Below are positions 35,843 to 44,946 of a DNA stretch of 64,000 nt, in pieces. The stretch spans positions 1 to 64,000 of the forward strand of contig JAHHHU010000005.1 in NCBI GenBank assembly GCA_019359175.1, written 5' to 3'. The DNA is from Phormidium tanganyikae FI6-MK23. Lineage in GTDB: Bacteria; Cyanobacteriota; Cyanobacteriia; Leptolyngbyales; Leptolyngbyaceae. Every line of letters begins with the position of its first letter. Position 1 is the stretch's first letter. The translations under genes were made by a program, and so were the position numbers. A model generated the notes under the pieces. The model was given only the letters and a program-made list of their open reading frames with translations, searched no databases and was not told the origin of the DNA.

Positions 35843-37675
35843 TTAATAATGTTCATAAATGATGAAACTTTGGGCGCTGACTTGAGCGCTATCGCCCTGT
35901 TCTCCCTTGTCTGGAGCGATCGCACTTTTGCCCATCCAGCGCTCATCTGCTGAATCAAGCAACTTCCGCCAATTCCCGTCTGGAAACTCAAACGACTGAT
36001 CCGATCGATTAAAATTCATCAAAATTATCAGCGTTTGTTCAGCACTCGATCGCTCTACCCAAATCAATTTCTTTTCTTCTTCAGCACACGCCGAAACCGA
36101 ACTGCGATCACGATTCACCAACGCAGGCAGCGATCGTCGCATTTCTAACAATTTCTGATAAAACTGCCATAGCGCTTTGTATTTCCCTTCCTGATGTCGT
36201 TCCCATTCCAAAACGCACGCTTGGAACGTTTCCTTAGACTCTGGATCAGGCGGCTCACCATCATAATGAAAATGTTTAAACTCTTGCTTTCTACCTTGCT
36301 GCACCATGCGAATTAGCTCTGGATCGGAATGGCTCACAAAGTAAGTAAACGGGACTTCTTCGCCATATTCCTCGCCCATAAATAGCAGCGGAATATAAGG
36401 TGAAAGAATGGTTGCGCCTGCTGCTAACTTCAACCCTTCAAATGAAATCAATTGCGAAAGCCGTTCACCTTTCATTTGATTGCCAATTTGATCATGGTTC
36501 TGAATGCACACCACAAATTGACTCATCGGACAATCAATCGCAGGCGCACCATGAAACCGCGATCGATGTGGCGCATACTTCCAGTCGTACACAAATGTTT
36601 CACGGTAAGCTTTTGCTAAATCTTCGCAAGTTCCAAAATCCTGGTAGTAGCCAACGTCGGTTCCAGTTAGCAATGCGTGTAAAGCGTGGTGAAAATCATC
36701 ACTCCACTGTGCATCTAAGCCATAGCCGTTTGCTTGCTTCGATCGAACCAACTTGACATCATTCAAATCGCTTTCAGCAATCAGGTAAAGCTTACGATTT
36801 TGCTGTTGTGATAGTTCATCAACCCGATCAACTAGCTCTGCTAAAAAGTGCCGCGCACCCAAGTCATATATCGCGTGGACTGCATCTAATCTCAGTGCAT
36901 CAATATGAAACTCTCTCAGCCAGTACAGCGCATTCTCTAGAAAATAGTTGCGAACACAATGACTATAAGCATCATCAAAGTTAATTGCCTTGCCCCAAGG
37001 TGTTTTGTATGTCTCAGTAAAGTAGTCGCCAAACTGCTGAATGTAGGTTCCTTCAGGGCCAAAATGGTTGTACACCACATCTAAAACGATCGACATTCCA
37101 TGCTGATGACAAGCATCGACTAGCTTCTTCAGCCCAACCACACCCCCATAAGAATTCTGTACGGCATACGGATAAGTGCCGTCGTAGCCCCAATTTCGAT
37201 AAGCCTTTGGATCATCAGTTTTGCTATCTCCAGGGAACTGAGCGATCGGCATCAGTTCGATCGCAGTAATGCCCAGTTCCTTCAGCGTCTGCAATCTCGG
37301 AATGATTGCCTCAAATGATCCCTCTGGCGTGAACGTTCCAATATGCAATTCGTAGATCACTAGGTCTTCTAGAGCGATCCCCGACCATTGCGCGTCGTGC
37401 CATTCAAACTGATGATCTACCAATTCCGAAGCTTCATGTACACCCAACGGCTGTGATAGTGATGCAGGATCAGGATAAGCCTGTTGATCGTCTAATCGGT
37501 AGCGATACTGCGCTCCAGGTTTGACATCCGAAACGATCGCGCTCCAATATCCTTGATCTTTCTGTGCTAATTTGATCGAACGATCCGCCAACTCCAGCGT
37601 CACATTCTGCGATCGCGGTGCCCAGACTGTAAACTCAGCGTGATCGTCGCCTAGATACCAAGCCCCTATTTTCAT
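35843..37675 (-). CDS. treZ: Malto-oligosyltrehalose trehalohydrolase
   Basis: TreZ (GH13) releases trehalose from the maltooligosyltrehalose made by TreY. From ATG 37675 the protein is 610 residues. An in-frame TTG nine codons upstream is the longer alternative but is weaker. The N-terminal CBM48 domain (AWYLGDDHAEFTVWAP) precedes the barrel. Catalytic residues are the Asp in DALRLDAVHAI, the Glu in LIAESDLN and the Asp in CIQNHDQIGNQ. It is the first gene of treZ-treY. Confidence 0.96.
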   Translation of the reverse strand: MKIGAWYLGDDHAEFTVWAPRSQNVTLELADRSIKLAQKDQGYWSAIVSDVKPGAQYRYRLDDQQAYPDPASLSQPLGVHEASELVDHQFEWHDAQWSGIALEDLVIYELHIGTFTPEGSFEAIIPRLQTLKELGITAIELMPIAQFPGDSKTDDPKAYRNWGYDGTYPYAVQNSYGGVVGLKKLVDACHQHGMSIVLDVVYNHFGPEGTYIQQFGDYFTETYKTPWGKAINFDDAYSHCVRNYFLENALYWLREFHIDALRLDAVHAIYDLGARHFLAELVDRVDELSQQQNRKLYLIAESDLNDVKLVRSKQANGYGLDAQWSDDFHHALHALLTGTDVGYYQDFGTCEDLAKAYRETFVYDWKYAPHRSRFHGAPAIDCPMSQFVVCIQNHDQIGNQMKGERLSQLISFEGLKLAAGATILSPYIPLLFMGEEYGEEVPFTYFVSHSDPELIRMVQQGRKQEFKHFHYDGEPPDPESKETFQACVLEWERHQEGKYKALWQFYQKLLEMRRSLPALVNRDRSSVSACAEEEKKLIWVERSSAEQTLIILMNFNRSDQSFEFPDGNWRKLLDSADERWMGKSAIAPDKGEQGDSAQVSAQSFIIYEHY

Positions 37676-37896
37676 AGCAATACTGATGGGTGTAAGGTTC
37701 AAACCGCATTTCTCAGTCCTTTGAGAAATGTTGCAAGCGGCTTGCTGTCACAGTACTCGAATCCTATCGATCGCCTAATCTATCTCAAGTCGGAGTAGCA
37801 GGAAGAAATTCGAGCGCAGCAACAGCTTCCGGTGCGTGTATCATTTCAATTCACTCAATTCTTGGGCAAACTGAGAACACTAGAGAGGTTAATGTA

Positions 37897-38709
37897 ATGA
37901 AGCTTAAAGTTCTGCAATCTACAACGTTTAAACAATCGCCAGTCGATTCCTCTGAGCTATCGATTCAAGATAAAGTCACTATTCCAGCAGGCGAAGAGTT
38001 TGAAGTTCACTCCTACAAACCCGTTGGAAGCAATCATGTTCGGATTGCATTAGTTGATCGATTTTTAGGCAATCCACCCCGGAATACTTGGTATGTCTAT
38101 CAACCCCACATTCAGATTTACAATCAACGCGGTCAAGTGAAGAACTTTGTGCGTAGACCTAGCATTGGAGTTCCAAACTTACTGCTCCCTCAATCGAAGC
38201 TGTTGAATGTTCCTTATCATACGCAGCTTAATAATGCTGAAAACCCGAAAGGAGCTTGCAATGTCACGAGCTTTGCAATGGTGATGCGCTACTTTCGGAT
38301 CTCAAAGCGCACAAACGCCATGCAGTTTGAGGATGAACTGTATCGCTACATGGAAAATAAAGGACTAAGCCGCCATGACCCTGAAGATCTAGCAGTGATG
38401 GCAGAGAACTATGGGCTGAAAGATGATCTGACCCTACAAGGGCGAATGTCAGACATCCGAAAAGCGATCGCTGAGGGAAAGCCCTGTATTTTGCATGGAT
38501 ATTTCACCAGCTTTGGGCACATCATTGTAGTGCGGGGATATGATCAAACCGGGCTGTGCGTAAATGATCCATTTGGCGAATGGTTTGACTCTGGTTATCG
38601 CAATGACTTATCCGGTGAAAATCTCTCGTATTCTTACAATTTGATTCAGCGAACTGCTTCGCCCGAAGGCTCAAACTTCATGTGGCTGCATCGGCTCTCC
38701 AAAGCCTAA
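37897..38709 (+). CDS. C39-like cysteine peptidase family protein
   Basis: The 270-residue protein has a beta-rich N-terminal domain (about 1-90, SH3-like by appearance) and a papain-like C39_2 domain (about 105-255). The active-site Cys lies in GACNVTSFAMVM (about 127), the His in FGHIIVVRGYD (about 208) and a following NDPFG supplies the Asp/Asn region. No signal peptide is visible, so it may act inside the cell or leave by another route. It is divergent from treZ across about 220 bp. The substrate is unknown. Confidence 0.85.
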   Translation: MKLKVLQSTTFKQSPVDSSELSIQDKVTIPAGEEFEVHSYKPVGSNHVRIALVDRFLGNPPRNTWYVYQPHIQIYNQRGQVKNFVRRPSIGVPNLLLPQSKLLNVPYHTQLNNAENPKGACNVTSFAMVMRYFRISKRTNAMQFEDELYRYMENKGLSRHDPEDLAVMAENYGLKDDLTLQGRMSDIRKAIAEGKPCILHGYFTSFGHIIVVRGYDQTGLCVNDPFGEWFDSGYRNDLSGENLSYSYNLIQRTASPEGSNFMWLHRLSKA

Positions 38710-38870
38710 AACGCGACATTGAAAAGCGCTGTAGAAACGATCCGAATCCGCCTCCATTTCTCAAACATTGCAGAACCTTAATCGTTTCAGTGCTGAGACA
38801 GGGCGAACGGATTAAGATAAAGTCTACTGCTTTCTGAGCAGCATTTCCCCATCGCGTTCATGGCTTGGTT

Positions 38871-40484
38871 ATGACTGGTCTCAACCCTTCTACTCATCGT
38901 CGATTGCTAGAATTACCTCAGATTTCCTCGGTCTGGGAAGGCGATCGACGAGTGCTGACTTCCGCTGCGCCGATTGACCCAGCCTGGTCTGAATCTCCAA
39001 CGGCAGAGGGCGAATGTATTCTCTGGGTGGATGGTTCTCAGGGCGTGGTACGTGCGATGGATGTTGTGCCTGTAGAAACGGGACATGAAGCGATCGTTAG
39101 AACGCTATTACGCGCGATGGAGCATCCCCACAATCCGGCAAAACCTGCTCGACCGCAAAAGATTGTAGTCCGCGATCGAGAAACGCTCTTTTATTTAAGA
39201 GGGGTGCTTCAAGATCTCGATATTGCGCTGGATTACGTGCCAGAATTACCGCTGATTGATGAGATCTTCCGAGGCTTCCAAGACGCGACGAATGCCCGCC
39301 CGCCTGCATTGCCACCACAGTTCGCAGAAGAATTGTTAGCGAAAGCGGATTTGCTGTGGGAGGATGCGCCTTGGTCGCTGTTGCCAGATCACAAGATTTT
39401 AGAGATTGAATTAAATCGATGGGATTTGGGCTGTGTCTACGCCTCGGTGATGGGGATGTTGGGCATGGAGTATGGGGTTTTGCTTTATCGATCGCTCGAT
39501 TCGCTCAAACAATTTCGTCAGCGCGTTCTCTCCAACGATTCGATGGATCGGATGGAAGAGGCGTTCTTGGCTCAAGATTGTTTGTTTCTCACTTACGAAA
39601 CCGATGACGAGGATGAAGACTTCGACGACGACTCAGAAGTATTGCCGATCGAACCTGTTCTCAAACCTGTCTTTGGCAATCTGCATCCGTTGGAAGGGAT
39701 TCGATCGTTTCTCTATGAAGAAGAAGCGATGGCGTTTCTCGTAGCTCTGGAAGCGTTTCATCGATTTCTCAAAAGTCATCGCCGCAAGTTGATGAACGAT
39801 GATTTCCCCGCGATTAGTAGCCGATTCAAGATTCCCTCTCCCGAAGGCGACACGATTGCGGTCAAAGTATCAACCCTGCCGGAAGTCGCGGAAGAACTGT
39901 ACGCGATGGTTGACGACGATGAAGCAGATCTGAGTGAAATGCCGACGATTCGGGATGATTTGGTTCCCGAAAATTCTTTTCTCAGTTTGGGCGTTGTGCC
40001 GTGGGAAATAGTGGAACAATTGCGATCGAGCGCCGATCATTCTCAACTCGATGCCCCCACTCAAGCGGGTGACGGTTTGCCGATTATTTTGATTCAGACC
40101 TCGCGCCCGAAAGCAAAGCAAATGATCGAAGAAATTGAAACATCGGGTGGACTGGGTGGAATCTGTTTTAATCCGGGATCTGATCCGTTCGCGGGCGATC
40201 GATACGACATTGGCTTGCTTCTAACGCAGAACGGCGACTTACATTTATTTGGCGAGTTTGATGAGGACGATCCGACTCATGCTCAAGCGCGGAAAAAATG
40301 GGATCAGCGATGCAAAAAGACAAAAGGGATTTGTGGCTTGTTGATTGCGAAAGGTTTGACGGGTGCGAGTCGGGGCAATCCGAGTTTGAAAGATATGATG
40401 GCATTGTATGAAGTACGATCGCTGTCTTCAGATGATTTGGGTTTGGGCTTGTTAGAACGAAAATTTGCAGTCGATTGGATGTAG
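38871..40484 (+). CDS. Conserved cyanobacterial protein of unknown function
   Basis: The 537-residue soluble protein runs from ATG 38871 (TTG two codons upstream is an alternative). It resembles, from memory, cyanobacterial proteins with DUF6930-type regions, but I cannot confirm this. The N-terminal domain (about 40-155) and a second region (about 170-330) are separated by a linker. A strongly acidic stretch (ETDDEDEDFDDDSEVLP) lies at about 240-256. The C-terminus contains KGLTGASRGNPSLKDMMAL. No catalytic motif is recognised. An Uma2 gene begins three bases after its stop. Confidence 0.8.
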   Translation: MTGLNPSTHRRLLELPQISSVWEGDRRVLTSAAPIDPAWSESPTAEGECILWVDGSQGVVRAMDVVPVETGHEAIVRTLLRAMEHPHNPAKPARPQKIVVRDRETLFYLRGVLQDLDIALDYVPELPLIDEIFRGFQDATNARPPALPPQFAEELLAKADLLWEDAPWSLLPDHKILEIELNRWDLGCVYASVMGMLGMEYGVLLYRSLDSLKQFRQRVLSNDSMDRMEEAFLAQDCLFLTYETDDEDEDFDDDSEVLPIEPVLKPVFGNLHPLEGIRSFLYEEEAMAFLVALEAFHRFLKSHRRKLMNDDFPAISSRFKIPSPEGDTIAVKVSTLPEVAEELYAMVDDDEADLSEMPTIRDDLVPENSFLSLGVVPWEIVEQLRSSADHSQLDAPTQAGDGLPIILIQTSRPKAKQMIEEIETSGGLGGICFNPGSDPFAGDRYDIGLLLTQNGDLHLFGEFDEDDPTHAQARKKWDQRCKKTKGICGLLIAKGLTGASRGNPSLKDMMALYEVRSLSSDDLGLGLLERKFAVDWM

Positions 40485-40487
40485 ATT

Positions 40488-41174
40488 ATGGTTTCTGAAA
40501 TCAAATCGGAACTGATTTACCCGGAAAGCGACGGCAAACCGATGTCGGATAATACCAAGCAGTTTGAATGGATCGTTTTAATCAAGAAGAATTTAGATCT
40601 GATGTTTAAAGACGATCCGAATGTCTTTGTTGCAGGCGATTTGCTCTGGTATCCAGTTGAAGGAAAAATAAAAATTCGGGTTGCACCGGATGCGATGGTT
40701 GTGTTTGGCAGACCAAAAGGCGATCCGCTTGGTGTGAATGGTGCAGCGCGAGGTTCTTATATTCAACATCGAGAAGGAAACATTCCGCCTCAAGTTGTGT
40801 TTGAGATTTTGTCTCCGAACAATACGCAACAGGAGATGGATCAGAAATTATTGTTTTACGATCGCTACAACGTCGAGGAATATTATCTCTACGATCCGGA
40901 TACGAATCGGTTACGCGGCTGGCTCCGAAGAGAAGTCTTTCTAGAAGAAATTGGAGATTTCTCAGTCTATGCCAGTCCTCGACTTGGGATTCAATTCGAT
41001 GCGACGCTGAATCCGATGGAAATTTATCGACCGGATGGTGAGAAGTTTTTGAGTTATGTCGAACTCGATCAACAACTGCAACAAGAACGATCGAGGGCAG
41101 ATCAAGCGCAACAGCGAGCGGATGAATTAGCAGAACGATTGCGGCAGATGGGACTTGATCCAGATCAGATTTGA
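40488..41174 (+). CDS. Uma2 family putative endonuclease (second of three)
   Basis: The 228-residue Uma2/DUF820 protein has metal-site elements VAPDAMVVFG and QVVFEILSPNN and the DQKLLFYDRYNVEEYYLYD segment, followed by a C-terminal coiled coil (about 195-225, QQRADELAERLRQM). The coiled-coil tail is common in one Uma2 subgroup. It starts three bases after the upstream gene, so the two are probably co-translated. Confidence 0.9.
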   Translation: MVSEIKSELIYPESDGKPMSDNTKQFEWIVLIKKNLDLMFKDDPNVFVAGDLLWYPVEGKIKIRVAPDAMVVFGRPKGDPLGVNGAARGSYIQHREGNIPPQVVFEILSPNNTQQEMDQKLLFYDRYNVEEYYLYDPDTNRLRGWLRREVFLEEIGDFSVYASPRLGIQFDATLNPMEIYRPDGEKFLSYVELDQQLQQERSRADQAQQRADELAERLRQMGLDPDQI

Positions 41175-41194
41175 GATTGGGAAATTGTCGATCG

Positions 41195-41473
41195 CTAATT
41201 TGCCGTGAGTGCTGTGACAACTTTTGAAATTGCAGGACTAAGGTTAGACAAAATTAGAACCGATGCGGCAGCAATAATAATTGTGGTTGCCATCCGTACC
41301 ATCGCATCTCTACCTTTCTGATAGATATCAAACTTGTAATCAAGTCTCTCGACTTTTTCATCCAGTTTGTCGAATTTCTCGTCAAACTTTTCGTCAAGCT
41401 GTTCAACTTTGTCGCCAAGTTGTAAGAGAGCATCACGGATATCAGAATTCGTTGGATTTTCTGGAATGTTCAT
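41195..41473 (-). CDS. Small coiled-coil protein with C-terminal membrane anchor
   Basis: The 92-residue protein has an N-terminal coiled coil (about 20-50) with repeated heptads (QLDEKFDEKFDKLDEKVERLDYKF would be the core, given here by position only at about 24-47). A single hydrophobic helix (about 62-80, TTIIIAAASVLIL) follows near the C-terminus. The layout is that of a tail-anchored, oligomerising membrane protein. The function is unknown. It converges on the Uma2 gene. Confidence 0.65.
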   Translation of the reverse strand: MNIPENPTNSDIRDALLQLGDKVEQLDEKFDEKFDKLDEKVERLDYKFDIYQKGRDAMVRMATTIIIAAASVLILSNLSPAISKVVTALTAN

Positions 41474-41540
41474 TCCGGGTTTTAAGATTTAGGCTAAATA
41501 TATTTTATCGTCTCTTCAGATTCATTCGTTCTTCAACCTG

Positions 41541-41554
41541 TCTCAGGTGAGACT
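41541..41554. promoter_or_regulatory. Palindrome GTCTCAGGTGAGAC (distal copy)
   Basis: A 6-bp inverted repeat with a 2-bp spacer lies 329 bp before the HU start. It is the same motif as at 41834-41847 apart from one spacer base. The pairing of two copies in one upstream region suggests a dimeric regulator, by inference. Confidence 0.5.
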
Positions 41555-41831
41555 GAATCAGTCGTCGATCGCGCTTTTCTCAATGACTCTCGATCGCTGA
41601 TGAATATTGCCAAATCGTTAACCTTCAGCAATCTTTGATCAGGAAAACTGATTTTTCGAGTATAAATACTTACTTAAAAGCCGAAAAACCGAAAAATGTT
41701 TCTGAAATCCATATAACTTAAAGCTTTCAGACGTTCACATTTTGGAAACAACCTATAGAATGAGCAATTGAAATTTCGAAAGAATCGGAGTTTCAGGCGA
41801 TCTGAACTCTCTAAACTCGAACTTCAAAAAC

Positions 41832-41849
41832 CCGTCTCAGATGAGACGG
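41832..41849. promoter_or_regulatory. Palindrome CCGTCTCAGATGAGACGG (proximal copy)
   Basis: Eight-bp arms CCGTCTCA and TGAGACGG flank a GA spacer. It lies 34 bp before the HU start codon, in the position of an operator or a leader hairpin. No T-run follows, so it is not a terminator. Confidence 0.55.
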
Positions 41850-41882
41850 CAGACCCTTCTTTAACTCTCGTGGGAGACTCTT

Positions 41883-42164
41883 ATGAACAAAGGTGAACTC
41901 GTTGATGCAGTGGCAGAAAAAGCAAGTGTCACGAAAAAACAAGCTGATGCAGTCCTGTCAGCCGCGATCGAAACGATCGTCGATGCAGTGTCGTCAGGCG
42001 ATAAAGTAACATTGGTAGGTTTCGGCTCGTTTGAATCACGCGAACGCAAAGCGCGGGAAGGACGCAACCCGAAAACCGGAGACAAAATGGAAATCCCGGC
42101 AACTCGCGTTCCGGCATTCTCAGCGGGCAAGCTGTTCAAAGAGAAAGTTGCACCCGAAGACTAA
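41883..42164 (+). CDS. hup: HU-type DNA-binding protein
   Basis: HU is a small dimeric nucleoid protein that bends DNA. The 93-residue product is canonical: MNKGELVDAVAEKA at the start, the helical dimer core, then the beta-arm region with the HU signature GFGSFESRERKAREGRNP and KTGDKMEIPATRVPAFSAGK. Cyanobacteria usually have a single HU, needed for heterocyst or filament functions in some strains. The ATG follows GTGGGAGACTCTT. Confidence 0.97.
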   Translation: MNKGELVDAVAEKASVTKKQADAVLSAAIETIVDAVSSGDKVTLVGFGSFESRERKAREGRNPKTGDKMEIPATRVPAFSAGKLFKEKVAPED

Positions 42165-42204
42165 GTTTGATTCGCTCACTGTTGTAAATTGGCAGGAAAC
42201 AATT

Positions 42205-43248
42205 TTGGTTCGTCCAGCGCACGGGGGAAATTTATCTTGGGCAGCAGGTCTGGTTGGCTGTTCCCCCGATGCAATTCTTGATTTTTCTGCCAGTATCAAC
42301 CCTTTAGGGACTCCTCGATCGGCAATGGATGCAATCCAAGCCCATTTGCCTCTATTACGGGATTATCCTGATCCAAACTATCAGCGGGTGCGATCGATGC
42401 TAGCTCAGATCCACCAGCTTTCCCCGGACTGGATTTTGCCCGGTAATGGGTCGGCGGAGTTGCTGACGTGGGCGTGTTGGGATTTGGCGGAACTGGCTCA
42501 AACGGTGCTGCTCACGCCTGCATTTGGCGATTATTTCCGCGCACTGAAAGCTTTTGGTGCGGAGATTGAGTGCTGTCCCGTTGAGCAATCCGAGTTTCAA
42601 CATTCTGCTGGGCTGCTGTTAAACAATCCGCACAACCCGACTGGAAAATTGTTCGATCGTGCTTGGATTCTCGAACAGTTAAATCGGTTTGAATTGGTCG
42701 TGGTGGATGAAGCATTTATGGACTTCTTGCCGCCTGATCGAGAACAGAGTTTGATTTCGGAAGTGCAGAACTATCCGAATTTGGTGATTTTACGATCGCT
42801 AACCAAGTTCTATGCGTTGCCGGGATTACGGTTTGGATATGCGATCGCACATCCCGATCGGATCAAAACTTGGCAACAACGGCGCGATCCATGGTCGGTG
42901 AATACTTTGGCTGCGGCTGCGGCTGAAGCGGTTTTACAGGATGATGAATTTCAGAAACAAACCTTTGACTGGCTGAATGCGGCTCGTCCACAGCTTTTTG
43001 AGGGATTGAACGCAATTCCGGGATTGTCACCGCTTCCAGGTGTTGCGAATTATTATCTGGTTAAATCTGAACGTTCCGGCTCACAGTTACAGAAACAGTT
43101 ACTAGAACACGATAAGATTCTTATTCGGGATTGCCTTAGTTTCCCGGAATTAGGCGATCGCTATTTTCGAGTGGCAGTTCGCCTACCTTCAGAAAATCAA
43201 CGTTTGATCGATGGGCTGACTTCATGCCTGCTGAATATGATTTCGTAA
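42205..43248 (+). CDS. cobD: Threonine-phosphate decarboxylase
   Basis: CobD is a PLP enzyme that makes aminopropanol phosphate for the nucleotide loop of cobalamin. The start TTG 42205, preceded by AGGAAAC, gives 347 residues beginning LVRPAHGGNL (initiator read as Met). RPAHGGN and DFSASINPLG are hallmarks separating CobD from HisC. The PLP Lys lies in SLTKFYALPGLRFGY, and NNPHNPTG and DEAFMDF are further fold-I motifs. A longer frame reaching into the HU gene is not used. In many cyanobacteria the cofactor is pseudocobalamin, where the substrate may differ. The stop overlaps the next gene by 25 bp. Confidence 0.88.
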   Translation: MVRPAHGGNLSWAAGLVGCSPDAILDFSASINPLGTPRSAMDAIQAHLPLLRDYPDPNYQRVRSMLAQIHQLSPDWILPGNGSAELLTWACWDLAELAQTVLLTPAFGDYFRALKAFGAEIECCPVEQSEFQHSAGLLLNNPHNPTGKLFDRAWILEQLNRFELVVVDEAFMDFLPPDREQSLISEVQNYPNLVILRSLTKFYALPGLRFGYAIAHPDRIKTWQQRRDPWSVNTLAAAAAEAVLQDDEFQKQTFDWLNAARPQLFEGLNAIPGLSPLPGVANYYLVKSERSGSQLQKQLLEHDKILIRDCLSFPELGDRYFRVAVRLPSENQRLIDGLTSCLLNMIS

Positions 43249-44603
43249 TTATTGGATCGTCCGAGACTGGAATTTATGCTGCAATCGAAGCGGCTCGAAA
43301 ACGAGCAAGAGTCGCCCTTGTAGAGCAAAATTGTCAGCCGAAATTTGCGCGTAATCGCGTTCTTTCTCATTTCGCAAAAACGATTCATCAGGTTTCCCGA
43401 TCTCGTTCCTTTTTCGATTCCGATTTGCGATCGCTTCAACTTGATTCGGTGAATCGCTACATTGATACGGTCGCCCAATCTCATCAGGAATTCTACGATC
43501 GCGCGAAACTAGAAGGATTGGGAATTGAGTTCATTTCGGGTTCCGGTGAGTTTTGCCGCAAGCCACAGATCGGATTTGCGGTGAGTCAGCGAATCCTGAA
43601 AGCGCGTTCTTATTTGATTGCCACTGATTACACGCCGATCGTTTCTGAAATGGTGGAGTCATCAGCAGTTCAATTTCTCACGCCAGACTCGACCGTTACA
43701 ACAATTCCTGAATCGATCGCGATTATTGGCGATGATCCGATCGGGGTTGAGCTTGCCCATTTGTATTCACGATTGGGCGCACAGGTGACGATGCTGATTC
43801 GGCAACCGCATTTATTAGCGATCGCCGATCTCGAAACTGCTTTCCTTGTTCAAGCCGCACTCGAAGCCGAAGGAATCCGAATTATTAACGCGCTGCACAT
43901 TCGAGCAATTCGCCAGAACGGAGATCGAAAAGTTATTGAAATTGAGAACTATACGATCGAAGCCGACGAACTTCTAATTGCAGCAGGATGGCATCAGAAT
44001 GTTTCAAGCCTCAATATCCAAGCACTAGATATTCAATCCCCTGTTCAACTCAACGATCGCTTACAAACAACTCACCCGCGTGTGTACTGGATCGCTCATC
44101 CGGTGCAATCGGTCGCGCGTTATCAAGCAGATACCGTTCTGAAAAATCTCTCATCGCTTCCGATTTTCAAAGTCGATTACGATCGCGTTGTTCAGTCCGT
44201 TGCTACTGATCCCGAATTCGCTTGGATCGGACTGACTGAAACCCAAGCCGTTCGCCGTTATCGTCGTGATGTCATTGTATTGCGTCAGCCATTTAATTCA
44301 CTAATACAAGCAGAAATCACCGGAGCAACCACCGGGCTGTGTAAATTGATTGTGCGTCGTGATGGTTCAATCTTAGGCGCACATATTGTTGGGGAGAATG
44401 CGATCGAGTTAATTCACACAATTTCGTTTGCGATGTCTGAGAATCTGAAGATTCAATTCTTCGATCGTCTTTCTTATGCGTCTCCAGCATTGTCAGAAGT
44501 GTTTAGAAATGCGGCACACGAATGGCGCAGTTTACGACGAAATTATTTTCTTCAAGACTTACAGGAGAGCTATTGTGCTTGGCAAAGAAGACGCATCAAA
44601 TAG
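43224..44603 (+). CDS. FAD/NAD(P)-dependent oxidoreductase, disulfide-reductase-like, no redox cysteines
   Basis: The 459-residue flavoprotein is of the class I pyridine nucleotide-disulfide reductase fold (lipoamide dehydrogenase/MerA type). The FAD site is DFVIIGSSETGIYAA (about 6-20), the NAD(P) site is IAIIGDDPIGVELAHLYSRLG (given by position, about 166-186), and the dimerisation domain includes GAHIVGENAIELIH. The active-site CxxxxC is absent: the corresponding segment reads EQNCQPKFARNRVLS with one Cys. The C-terminal catalytic His-Glu pair is SPALSEV, without the His. It must catalyse another reaction or none. It overlaps cobD by 25 bp and is co-translated with it. Confidence 0.85.
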   Translation: MPAEYDFVIIGSSETGIYAAIEAARKRARVALVEQNCQPKFARNRVLSHFAKTIHQVSRSRSFFDSDLRSLQLDSVNRYIDTVAQSHQEFYDRAKLEGLGIEFISGSGEFCRKPQIGFAVSQRILKARSYLIATDYTPIVSEMVESSAVQFLTPDSTVTTIPESIAIIGDDPIGVELAHLYSRLGAQVTMLIRQPHLLAIADLETAFLVQAALEAEGIRIINALHIRAIRQNGDRKVIEIENYTIEADELLIAAGWHQNVSSLNIQALDIQSPVQLNDRLQTTHPRVYWIAHPVQSVARYQADTVLKNLSSLPIFKVDYDRVVQSVATDPEFAWIGLTETQAVRRYRRDVIVLRQPFNSLIQAEITGATTGLCKLIVRRDGSILGAHIVGENAIELIHTISFAMSENLKIQFFDRLSYASPALSEVFRNAAHEWRSLRRNYFLQDLQESYCAWQRRRIK

Positions 44604-44604
44604 C

Positions 44605-44946
44605 TCAACCCACTGCGAACTCCGTTAACTTCCGAACAGATGGCGGATGAAATCCCAAAACGATATCTTCTTTCGGAACACCAAGATCAACAAGCTCTTG
44701 AGCGATTCCGCTTTCAGTTCCATCATATTGAATCCAGATTTTGCCATCTTTGAGATCAAGATGAATCAGACATCCATAATCACGATCGCCATTTCTTCTC
44801 CAGCCCACATAAACAAGCTGATAATGATCACGTTCGGTATCAAAAATCGTTTGGGCTTCAACTTGAGAATTGGAACGTTGAGAGCGTTCAGCCCGGTCGC
44901 TCAATAGTTTCTGAACTGCTTTCCGGTATTGCTCTACAGGTTCCAT
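44605..44946 (-). CDS. xisI: XisI family protein
   Basis: XisI was first described as one of the controlling factors for excision of the fdxN element in heterocyst-forming cyanobacteria, and homologues are widespread in other strains. The 113-residue protein has the family pattern: EQYRKAVQKLL at the start, DTERDHYQLVYVGWR in the middle, IHLDLKDGKIWIQYDGTE and GVPKEDIVLGFHPP near the end. Its start lies inside the last 13 bases of the upstream xisH reading frame, as in intact xisHI pairs. Its partner here is frameshifted. The function outside Anabaena is unclear. Confidence 0.93.
   Translation of the reverse strand: MEPVEQYRKAVQKLLSDRAERSQRSNSQVEAQTIFDTERDHYQLVYVGWRRNGDRDYGCLIHLDLKDGKIWIQYDGTESGIAQELVDLGVPKEDIVLGFHPPSVRKLTEFAVG

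Larger units (their letters stand above)
41474..41882. other. Long intergenic region upstream of HU gene
   Basis: This 409-bp non-coding region is AT-rich and lies between the divergent tail-anchored protein and HU genes. It holds two copies of the palindrome GTCTCA-N2-TGAGAC, listed separately. No ORF or RNA gene was recognised. Confidence 0.6.

Noticed and set aside
42031-43248. CobD start reaching into the HU gene
   Set aside because: The added residues come from a shifted frame of HU. The family begins at RPAHGGN, supporting TTG 42205.
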